Under the pieces are notes generated by a model, which saw only the letters and a list, made by a program, of their open reading frames with translations, was not told where the DNA came from and made no database searches. Of a DNA stretch of 64,000 nucleotides, positions 48,101 to 58,442 are shown in pieces (the stretch's first letter is position 1; each line of letters opens with the position of its first letter). A program made the position numbers and the translations under genes. Source of the stretch: Acanthaster planci (taxonomy: Eukaryota > Echinodermata > Asteroidea > Valvatida > Acanthasteridae); contig NW_019091412.1 in assembly GCF_001949145.1 (NCBI RefSeq), forward strand, positions 487,486 to 551,485, in the 5' to 3' direction.

Positions 48101-48658
48101 CCCCAATCAATATAAATCAAGTGCTGATAGTGTTAGATTGAATACACGATGGTACATGTACATGTAACAACATACATGTATGCATGCCAGGCTGACTGAC
48201 AAGTGTGGAATCAGGCTGCACGGCACAATACGCTTAATTCAGATTAATCAAAATGGGAAATGGTGTATCAATCAACAGCATGCATATTTTGGTGTAAGAA
48301 TGTCAGAGTGAATAGCCTTAGAGAGTACAGTACATGTACACGGTACATTAGTTTTTCAAACTGCAATCTACCAAGGAAAAAACACAAATGTTGATACATG
48401 TAAATGATAATTACAACCATCTCATGCTGTATCTCAGACCTGCATGTCGCTCTCTCGTCTCAAGATTGCACATCTACATGTACACATGTATGTACATGTA
48501 CGGTATACTAACAAGACACTGAAACTTAAGCCACTGACTATTCTCATTTGAGTAGAAAAAGAAAGAAAAAGATATACATGTACCTCTTTCTTGTGAGCAG
48601 AGGCAGAGCGGGAACTAGACCTGCTGCTGGATCTTGATGATCCACCACTGTGGGACAT
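37588..48658 (-). CDS. ALMS1: ALMS1-like centrosome/basal body protein (14 coding exons)
   Basis: Exons in transcript order: 48658-48584, 47527-47347, 46993-46566, 46363-43018, 42746-41899, 41501-41321, 41098-40954, 40744-39823, 39505-39342, 39189-39030, 38832-38658, 38166-38103, 37949-37859, 37632-37588. The total is 6825 nt, 2274 residues, all phases matching. Most of it is Ser-rich and disordered, with one 3.3-kb exon. The C-terminal part carries the ALMS1 signatures: VAWFQPFSKKMPWQQ with KPLRDRQ, the ALMS motif FISRSRERQKKIRLAAEER, and RLPEVVEKEKARRRQAAYE leading to the end. ALMS1 binds centrosomes and basal bodies and supports cilium maintenance. Human ALMS1 is about 4169 residues with a long 47-residue repeat array that is absent here. 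The CEP295 and C10orf90 families share the ALMS motif but not the WFxP block, so ALMS1 fits best. The start ATG at 48658 follows a probable untranslated exon. Confidence 0.85.
38161..38174. promoter_or_regulatory. X-box-like word at an ALMS exon edge
   Basis: GTTGCTCTGGCAAC fits the RFX X-box pattern (two half sites with a 2-base centre). It spans the splice acceptor of exon 38166-38103, so it could be coincidence. Confidence 0.2.
43018..46363 (-). other. ALMS1: Giant 3.3-kb ALMS1-like exon with recurring short motifs
   Basis: One exon encodes about 1115 residues, rich in Ser, Thr, Gln and charged residues. A short motif, DSLS-x-RV-x-x-LL and variants, recurs: DSLSKRVALLL (about 44.98 kb), DSLADRVEENL (44.74), DSLSRRVQQLL (44.31) and DSLASRVRAIL (44.07). 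A second motif, ARSYIQYPRDLQS (about 45.25 kb), returns as ARSYIDYPSDLKS in the next exon (about 42.51 kb). These may be amphipathic binding motifs. Confidence 0.6.
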
Positions 48659-51600
48659 GATTAACACAGGTGTCAAGGATGAGTGAACATGAACAAGATG
48701 GTGTCTGGCTAACGGCTTGCCCAATCAGCTCTCCTCCTGCTCAAACACATGAAGTAAACGCATCACCTCACATGGAACTCCTTGATCCATCACATATTGT
48801 AGTCACTTGAGATGTGACCAGGCATCGTTCAGTAGCAGAAATCTGCAAAGAAACAGTTCAAATTGTGGGTTGAAAGCAGCAATTAGTCCAGGAGCTGTGA
48901 AGTGGGATGCCGTTCCACTTAATCTATTCCCCCACACACATGACACACATGCATCTGTCAGCCTGGTGTTTTTAACGCATAGTCGTGGCGCTGTGCCAAT
49001 CCCCTCAATGGGAAACGATTCATAAAATTACACACGACAAGTGGGAAAATCCAGACTTGACTATAGGGTTGGTGAAGTGACTGCAGTGGATCGCACAACA
49101 CTCAATCTGACCCACTACATGTACACTGTACGTACGCTGTGCATGTACATGAGATGTAATGTACACATACATGTACATTACATTTCATGAGTATCAATGC
49201 ATGTACCGGTACCCAGTACATGTATGTACGCATGTACTCTACATGTACACGGACAATATTCCATGCCTGAGCCAAACACACAAGCATACACATGCATATA
49301 TCATCTTCTATACATGTACCATCCTGGTACAGTAAGTGTGACATTTCTGAGTCCCTGCTACATGTACATCCAACCTGTTTAATTTGAAATATCTGTGTGA
49401 TTTATGCAGTACTCGGTCATTCTAGAAAATTTTAAAAAATGAATTCTAAACTTACAAAGTCTCAGATGTAAAAGGGACAGTAGACACACACACACACAAA
49501 ATTTGACGCCAAATTGAAAGAATGACCCATTTATTTATTTATTATATATGAAGGGTTCAACACAAGAAATACATGTACATGTAGAAGAAGCAAGCAAATA
49601 CAACTTTACAAGTTCTTGAAGTACATACATTGTACATGTACATACATGTATGTATTAAAACTTTGAATATTTGGACCTGAAATGTGAGGTTAGGACTTAC
49701 ATGTAACTCCACATGTTAAAAAACTTCAATTATGCGTATGATTTTGCATGAGCTTTAAGATTAATTTTTTTTTATGTGAACATTTACATGCAATTTAAAA
49801 CATATGTATCTGTCAAATGCTTGTGGAATTGATTTTACTGTGTTACCTGTACATGTATGACTGTACATTTGAGGCAACCGTTGGTGCATACATTGTAAAA
49901 CTGGCGCCAACTCGATATGGCAATGATATTTTTTTATGCGCCATGCCTGCAGACAATAAGAAAACCCTCGAGCATCAACCTTTGCAGAGACAGCATAGTA
50001 CCAAGCAACATTAACATAAACTTTACAGACATTGCCTGAAGAATCTTAGTATCTGGATTATCTCCTGTGCCAAGCTCAGATCAGATCTTTCCAGTGCTTT
50101 GCCATTCAATTAAATTTTACGACTGTGGTTGGAATGGTACAAAACCAGGCCACAAAAGAGAATGCTATGTGAATTAATGATGCCCAAGGACTGCATGCAT
50201 ATGTACAGACAGTACAGTGACATAATGAGGTAAATACTGTATGCAATCTGCAAATTCAGAATTTTAAATAACCAAGTACCTTTTGCACATGTAGTAAATT
50301 TTATGGCAGGGTGCTCAGCAGAGAATTGATCCCTTGAGCGAAAACTGGTTATCACTATCAGCCAAAATGCCATTATGACTGGTTTACAGCAGATTCATAC
50401 TTAACAGCTCAACACATGTAATTTGCCTGACAATATTTTTGCAGAACAGTGCCACAGCAGTACAAATGCAAACTCAATCATTCTGAGCTTTCAAAAATAC
50501 AAACATACATGTACATGTATTATCAAGTTTACTTGTTATAACACAGTACATATTCAAAAGTGTACACTACATGCACTGTACCAATATGAGCAAGGAGCTC
50601 CACTGTAATTATAACATGCAACCTACCAACGCTGACTTGTCATGAACCTTTCCTCCACAAAATTCAATCAGTCCACTTTTGAGGAAAGCCTCACGTTTCA
50701 ACGGGCAAGTACATGTAATCATTTGATCATCTGATAATTTCTACTCCATAGCCACACTGAATCATTCACAAGCCATGCATGATATCATGATGCCCCACGT
50801 CATCCGGGGATATAAAAAAAATGACACAAACCATCCATTGCATTTGCCAGGATAAGTATACGTGTACAGACATGTACTACAATGTACATGTACATGTATA
50901 CTTGTCTAACATGTGCTGTGAATAAAAGTGTTCTCCTTGTGTTAAAAAAATCATTGATAATATACATGTACATGTACGTGTACCGTAAGTAATCATTAGG
51001 CTCATTCATGTACCTGTGCATCTGCTAAATTTCAGAAAATTGAGACACTAATCAGCGACAATAGCATTATGCTGCACAAGTGAGGCATGCTATCAGATAA
51101 ATATGACAACTAATAAGACATAAATTTGCTCCCTACGGGTTCAATGTGCCAACCAGGAATGTACAGCTCACATAAAGACGTCAAATTTCTCTGTGTCATC
51201 AGGTTCTTCTCCTCGTCACCAAAATCCTGCCTCAGGGCAATCTCCTGAACGCCCCCCCCCCACATGGGCTGGGTACAATCACCATGAATCACGCATAATG
51301 GCAATCCATCTGCATGCATGGATGAATGAGACAGAGAGGCTGCTTAGAAATTAACGCCGGCTGGGCAAGTGCAAGTGGTGGGGGGGGGAGATGCAGCGCT
51401 GCGTGCATGCATCACATGAAGACCGACATGATGAATAGCAATGGAGTAGGTAGGATAATGAATACGTCACACGTGTAGGAATTTGGCTTTATGCTGATGA
51501 CTTTGAAGCACGACAAGAATACACACAGTTACATGTTTAATGTCATGCATGACGTACATGTACCGATAACTCGACTTTGGGTTTGTTTTTCATTCAAATC

Positions 51601-52670
51601 TTATGCCACATCATCACACAAGAATGCCAACAATAAAACAAGGCCAACTGTCTCATTAAATCCAAAAGTCTGACATGTGTATTAAAACAGATGCTTCCGT
51701 GACATGCTGTTTGGAATTTTACAAAAATACATACAAGACTTGACATCCTGAGCACAAACCGGATGAGACTAGTCAGAAAAATTCTTAGTATTTCCAAGTA
51801 AACACTTCCATCTGTTTCCTGTTAATTTGACATTTAAGCACATGTTCTTGTATCACTTTCTGATGGCTTTTGTACAGTGTACATGTACATTCTCAACTGC
51901 ATTACGTATAGTATTGGCATATGTACCGGTACATAGGCCAAAAGTCTGCCACTCAAACTTGAGGGAAAACACATAATCTTCCTCCATCACTGTACATCAT
52001 GAAGTGCATAGTGCACTGTACAGGTATGTTGCAGGTACACACACCCAATAAAGAAACTCAACCCCTAAAATGATGAGCACTGCCAGACAAAACAAGTCAA
52101 AAGAGAAGTTTCCAAAAAAGACTGAGATACATGTAATAAGGAAATTGGAAGGGATCTAACGCCAACAGAACAAGATACTGTACAGGGAACCCATTTTCAT
52201 GTACATGACCTCAGAAGTGCAGGTCAAACTTATAGTATCACCAATGACAAACACCGTGATGTTTACAGCAAGGAGGCATATTATGATGATAATAATCACG
52301 TTTACACGTACATGTACCGGTACATGTATACCCTTGATGCAACCATGATGAAGCCAACAAAGTAAAGTAATTCCCTGCAAAAATGCACTTCTTCAACATA
52401 AAAGTGTTCTTTAAATAAAGAAAATGAGGAGGATATAATCCACTGCACTACAGAGTCCCAATCAGTGTCCCTCCCTTCAAGAGTCAACAAAATGGGTTTC
52501 AGTGGCGTGAATTACTCTTTCATATAGAGTAATTTGTGCAGTAATAAATGAAACATAGCACACAGAAACCCTACATGTACATGTGCATGTATTGATATAC
52601 AATACACGTACATGTATGTGAACACAGGGTCAAAAGGATTATTTTATAATTCATAAAGTTTCATAAGGAG

Positions 52671-53147
52671 CAGGGCGAGGCAATTCGAATACTTCACTAT
52701 TCGAATATTCGATGTTCAACTCAATCGAATATACAAATATTCAGTCATACCGACCAGCAGATTGTTGACGAACAAACCATACATGTGTATATACAACATC
52801 AGTTGCAATAACGTACACACTTGTACATTATAATCACTATGATGGCTTCTCACTTCTAAAACTATCACCAGCCATGATTTAGCAAGATTTAACAAACATT
52901 TCTTGCCCTGTTAAAAATTTCTTTTCCTTTTAAATTTTTAATGAATAATTTACTTTTTGAATTGTATTCTTTCCGCTTTTCATTTAAATCTGCTTGAAAC
53001 AAGCTTCCACAATGTGATTTTCTCGTTTAAAACAAAAGAAAATTCTCCCTTCCTTTTCATGAATTTCGAATTCGAATATTCAAATTCAGAAAATAATATT
53101 CAAAAATTTGATAATCGATCAAATATTCGGATATTTGGACAGCCCTA
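52671..53147. mobile_element. hAT-like MITE, degraded
   Basis: The left end is CAGGGCGAGGCAATTCGAAT and the right end (complement) TAGGGCTGTCCAAATATCC. The inside is rich in ATTCGAATATTCGA near both ends. Flanking octamers ATAAGGAG (52663-52670) and ATAAAGTG (53148-53155) agree at 6 of 8 positions, consistent with an aged 8-bp duplication. Terminal CAGGG is typical of hAT. No transposase is present. Confidence 0.6.
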
Positions 53148-53527
53148 ATAAAGTGGACCTCAAGTGTTTTGGACTCAAGGCAATTCTACGTAACCATAAT
53201 ATTATGAATAATGTATGTACAGTACATGTATACATTGTATTTTGAGCCTGAAGTAAATGTATGGAACATGTACATGTACACACAAACGGCCGTTCACTTT
53301 ATCTAATTTCTCTGAGAAGGATCCATTTGATGGTTTTAAGGATAATGAATCATCCCTGGAAACAATTATAATAAAATAATTTTTATAAATAATGCAGCAC
53401 TCAATAGGGAGAACAGAAAGCCCTGCATGTTCACTACAATACACTACTTGAGTCATAAACATTCTAGAGGGTAAAACAGCCTGTCTCTACAAGTTTGGGC
53501 TTGCTTTCTTGCTGTGTACATACAGTA

Positions 53528-53711
53528 CAGTCAGACCTCGTTAATAAGAGCACAGTTAATACAAGATTCTGTTTATAACAAGGAAATTTTTAGGTACCCA
53601 TTCTTTCGTTTATTATTATTTTCATTCCTGATAATACATGTACAAGGTTTCTGTTATAACAACGTAATTCCGAACAAATCCAAACAACCTCTTATTAACG
53701 AGATTTAATTG
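53528..53711. mobile_element. Pogo/Tigger-like MITE, 184 bp
   Basis: The left end is CAGTCAGACCTCGTTAATAA and the right end (complement) CAATTAAATCTCGTTAATAA. A 14-base core is identical, with four mismatches in the first nine bases. TA dinucleotides flank both sides (53526-53527, 53712-53713), as expected for the Tc1/mariner-pogo group. Related fragments occur at about 35.83 kb. Confidence 0.7.
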
Positions 53712-54835
53712 TACATGATAAAATGCATGTTTACGTTCACTGTACACGTACATGTACAGTACATATACATGTGTGTGTACAGGGTACATGTAGTTGTACA
53801 TGTCAAATACAGCATATGGGTACCACACCTTTTTGACATTCTCGTATTACATGTACATCATGGGATTGGATGGCAAATAGGCCATGGATTGTATACATGA
53901 ATCTATGGGGGAAGTGAACCAGTCAAAAATAAATTTATGATTTTCTTCAGAATATTTCTTGATTACCTGTGCTTGTCCATCAAGTCACAGATTCATGCAT
54001 GGTATTCAAGAAACATTTAAAAAGTAAATAAACTTTCAAAAACCACCCCGAAGTGTCTTTTTTTCTAAGTCACTACAGGCTGAAAAATACATGGGATGAG
54101 CTTCAAATCCTGATTCCGATTGGCCAGTATGCAGCCTGTTATTAATGTTAATATGGTAATATTCAGTCATAGTCCAACACAAAAACTACACGTAGTGTTC
54201 TTGTTTGTCATCCAAATCCATAATGTACTGCATTGTGATAAGGCATGAAGGGAGGAGTAAGGCAAGTATGATGTACATGAATGATGTACATGTAGGCTTT
54301 CCGTACCTATCAAAATTCAAATTATCGATCAGAATAAAGATTCCAAAAACATTAAAGTGGGCAGTTTTGTTGATTTACTTGCTGACTGGTCTCATTCATT
54401 TTGCACTCAGCAGACAGGGCTAGGACTAGGAATCTGGGAAAGCATTCCCTAGGGCCTACAATTTGGCCCAACGTGACTGTCGTGATCATGCTTGTCATGC
54501 GCCAGTGCACAAAGATTTTGTTTTGCTGTAACCATGGAGGAATAACATGAATAAGAACACATCTGTACATACCGGTTAAACTCTTAGCCCCCCCCCCCCA
54601 GCTCCTCCCCGCCTACAGTATCAACCGTGCGTCATGTGCGCAGCGGCAGCAGCGGCCGTCAGCAAGTCAGCTGCATCTACATGTACATGTACATAGTGCA
54701 TAATGTGCAGTATGAATCTACACAATGCAGGGCGGCACTAATTTTATTGCTTTTCGAGGTATTCTTAACTACAAAAGTCACCCCTTCTCTCATCTTTCCT
54801 CAACTATTACATGCTCTGTGAGATTATGTACTTAC

Positions 54836-54955
54836 CCAATGTTATTTCTGGAAAAATAAAGGTAATATGTCACGATTTATTCATAAAATTCCGAGCATCC
54901 GACGCCTCGCATTAATTTGAATCGCCGCCATCTTGTTATTATGATAACACGTGAC
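54836..54955 (-). promoter_or_regulatory. Candidate promoter and untranslated first exon of the ALMS1-like gene
   Basis: On the minus strand CAAGATGGCGGC (complement of 54924-54935) matches YY1, often at start sites, and CACGTGAC (54948-54955) is an E-box of the USF/TFE type. About 90 bases downstream is a strong donor, GTAAGT (complement of 54830-54835), giving a possible non-coding exon 54836 to about 54930. The link to the coding exon at 48658 is inferred. Confidence 0.35.
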
Positions 54956-56214
54956 GAAATCATGTTTATTCATGTATTCTCTTATGATGAGTTTCCACAG
55001 AACTTCCAAGAAGCTATACCAAACAACTTGCAAATGGATTTAATTCAAAATTCTAAAAAAGGAACATTTACAAAGAATCGAAAACAATGCAGAGTCTACC
55101 GGAACTCCTAATCAACTCAATAATGATTTGAATAAGTTCAGAGTTTTTCCCGAAGGCAGTGAACTAAATGATGAAACCAAATTCAAACGAGGTCACAAAG
55201 CTAGGTTCTGGAAGTAAGTCTATTGGTAAATTTCCAAAAGTGGTAAATTAACGCAGTCTGAATAAAAAATCAGAGTGACCGAAAGGTATAAGTAGCTCCA
55301 GTCGCATAAATTATAATGTAAATCAAAGTACAAATACGTTTAAATCGGTGAAACAAACTCCAAATAAGAGTCTCAAATTAATAAAAGCCAAATCGGTATA
55401 TCCTTCAAAACTGATATTCAGTGCCATTCTCCAACAAGCGTCTCCCAAACATTTTGCGCTGTTTCACCGCAGAAAAGCAACATTACCAGTTAGTATAACC
55501 TTGGTTTAACAATCAAATACCGCATCATTTTGAACTGGTCCAGTATCAACAATCATTCATTGAGAAAATTACTGATGTTACGGTGATTCAGGTAGAAAGC
55601 ACCCGAGTTTCAGGCTGACACTGCGTGAAGACTGGGTCGAAAATAAGAGTCGCCGCAAGATATTGTATGAGGACTTCTTTGCCTCAACTTGAACTTGTAC
55701 GTATGGTGGCTGAGTTTTCCAAGCCTCGACAATCCAACAGCACCTGAGAAATCACAATGAATCTCTAGGATGGGCCTATTTCTCTACCACACGTAAAAAT
55801 GATGATTCTGTCACACCACACTCAACACTCAGTACCAGTCGAGTATTTGTGCCCCCCCCCAAAAAAAAGAAACCAAAAAACAAAAACGCGCTTTACGCCG
55901 ATTCTATAATTTCAAACCAAGGTGCGAAGATGAGAAATTACCATGCCCTCTTCTTATACTGAGTGAACCACAATGGAAAACCAGAATGGACCCAAAGGTC
56001 CGTAAGCTTGTAGCGAAACTGCAGTGACTTCACTATTGAAACTTAACAATTTCAAAATGATAAACAGTTATCAAGACGCGTCGACTGAAGACAAAAAAAA
56101 CAAGAAACCATGTAAAGAATAAGGCAAAAAATGGAGACACTTTGACAAAAGTGAAAACAAAAAGCAAACAAGTAACATCCAACAAAAAAGAACCAGCAAG
56201 ACACACTGCACAGT
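54956..56214. other. Intergenic DNA between ALMS1-like and alpha-catenin
   Basis: AT-rich with a C/A homopolymer junction near 55852-55869. I saw no exon, RNA gene or clear repeat. Confidence 0.4.
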
Positions 56215-58442
56215 GCTTTCAAGCGATACGCTGAACTTTATTTTGAAATGTGACAAATCTGCAGTTTCTTTGGCATTCTACAAACGTACTACACTCAATA
56301 AAAGGGGCACAGAACCAGTTCTTAAATCGATGTGTGATACTCTGTGTTGGTGAATTGTTTTACACAAGTACTCAAATGTCCACTGATCAGCTCTTCATAC
56401 AGTTTGTAATTAACTTCAAAGAAAGTAGTTTAGGTTCGAATTCAGTTGAGTCATCTCCTTTAACTCCATCAAAAGTTCACAGTACTTTTTACTCGTCCAA
56501 CACCATTTCTCATTTCCAGTAAAAAAGGTTGGTTACTTCATTGATTTCATGTGGGCTTTCATTTTAGCTGGCAGGTGAGCTCTGATGGCACGTACCTACA
56601 CGTGCTCAACTTTATCATGACTAAATGACTCTATCTGATCAACATTCTTTAAACCAGAACTTGCCTTTACTGCATTCTAGTATAAGAAGGCACAGAGAGT
56701 GAATTTAACTAGCAATAACTTTATTTATAACAGGCTCCCCAAACGAATAAAAGAGTACACTTTCTTTGGCATGGAATGGGGTTTAACTCCATTTTCTAGG
56801 CGCGCAGGTCACAAGCTAGTACTGCTTAGGAGTACTTTTGGGAAAGCAAGTTTGAACACAAACTGGTTCACTAATTAAATAGCAATAACAACCTTAAAGT
56901 TAACAGAACTCTATATTCTTTGAAAATGTGCCTTTAAAAACAAGCTATTTAAAATCGATAGACAAGACTGCATGTACTGTAATGTAGAATCTTCAGGAAA
57001 AAAATGGCATTGTGGTAAAGATTTGTGCTCAGAACTTTCAGAAAATTAGGATTAACTGCAAAGAGCTATTTTGCAAAATTTAAATTAACTCTTCAAGTGT
57101 CTGATTGTGCAGCAGTCCCTTAAAATCTGAAAACAGATAAAATGCTAACTAGAATATGACAAATTTACTTTATGAAACAAGCTTGAAAACAGATTTAGCC
57201 AAAATGAATAAACAAACTTAAGAATACAATGCAAATTACAACCACCTGCTTTCCTTGTCTCAACTCAGTCTTTTCCAAAGAGTACTTTAAAAATGCAATT
57301 TTGGTATGTACACTAAAAAACATTCTACGTTTTTTGCGTTCCATAATGAAACTATTCACCCTTCGCAAAGCTTGAAAATTTCTCTCTATATACAAAAAAT
57401 CTTATTTTTCCCGGTACATGTACTGTTCTTTTAAAGGAGCGCTGTAAATATTCCTTTCTATGCCAGCCACTTATTATACGCTGTTATCAAATTTTACATT
57501 ATTCCTATTTTGATAGTTAAACCTCGAAGCGAGCAACTTTTTGTTGTGCCATTCCCTCTTAAAAAACTTCACTACCGATTGCTTTGCACTAAATGTGACA
57601 AAAAGCTCGTGTGAAACTAAAACTCTCAAGTTGAAAAGGCAACAAGCATACTTAACTGGTTAAAAAATCTTTGATTTCAACTGGTGATTAAACTTTTATG
57701 GAGCCTCCAAATTATTCTCTAATTTACTTTACAAGGTAGGCTGGTGTAATAAGTTTATTTCTTGCCTTCTTTTGTTTTTGGAAACAAAACGTTTTTACAA
57801 TGCATAAATATAAATGCTTCGGCTATGGTTTTGGTACCTAGGAATAAATGTCCTACAAAAAGAAAGCTGCACTTATTAACACCAGAGAAACCATCAATTT
57901 TACTACTTGATGCATTTCAAGAAAAATTCTACTTATTTCATAATTCTAGGAACTGATGTTGGCATGTCAAAACTTTCTGATCATTAAGTTCTTTCTCATA
58001 GTTCAGCCGCAGAAACTGCAAGGATGTTTTGTCAAATGATTAACAATGAGATTTTGGAACCCTTCACTCCTATTTTAACAAATCCAGCACACTTTGTGAG
58101 TTATGCGTCTGCTTAAACAATAACCCTAAAACATTTCAGCTTACACTTTGAACTAGCTTCCATAAGTTTACAGTCATTTTCTTCATATGCATTTAGTCAG
58201 TGCAACCATATTTGCATAATATTTGCATAATGAATTTTGTTACCTTCTTCCTTAATTACTTATGCATTTTTCATATCATAGCTAACTTTTTTCTTTTGCT
58301 GTCTCAGTTGTGAAATTTATTACTGAAAAATTTGCTTTTCTTCTTGATGCTGTCTGATACGCCCTGAACAATTAAATTCACGATTCATTACATTAGTGTG
58401 TGTTCACATCCTGGTATCTGTGTTGCGTCACCTTGGTGATTT
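56215..58442 (-). other. Alpha-catenin 3' UTR with poly(A) signal at 56237-56242
   Basis: After the stop at 58443 the minus strand runs AT-rich and exon-free to AATAAA (complement of 56237-56242). It is followed by a GT-rich element containing GTGCAGTGTGTCTTGCTGG. An alternative signal lies at 56720-56725. The resulting UTR is about 2.2 kb. Confidence 0.55.

Larger units (their letters stand above)
47560..54700. repeat. Zone dense in ACATGT / TACATGTA simple repeats
   Basis: Short perfect or near-perfect (ACATGT)n runs occur many times, for example 47897-47919, 48474-48502, 49119-49260, 49620-49652, 50882-50898, 52305-52330, 53740-53770 and 54678-54692. The unit is its own reverse complement. 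They are scattered among unique sequence rather than forming one array. Confidence 0.8.
48659..54835 (-). other. Probable first intron / 5' region of the ALMS1-like gene
   Basis: No coding exon was found in about 6.2 kb. It holds the ACATGT-rich zone, a hAT-like MITE (52671-53147), a pogo-like MITE (53528-53711) and homopolymers (C run near 51251, G run near 51381, C run near 54591). If the promoter near 54.9 kb belongs to the ALMS gene, this is a single long 5' intron ending at an acceptor just upstream of 48658. Confidence 0.4.
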
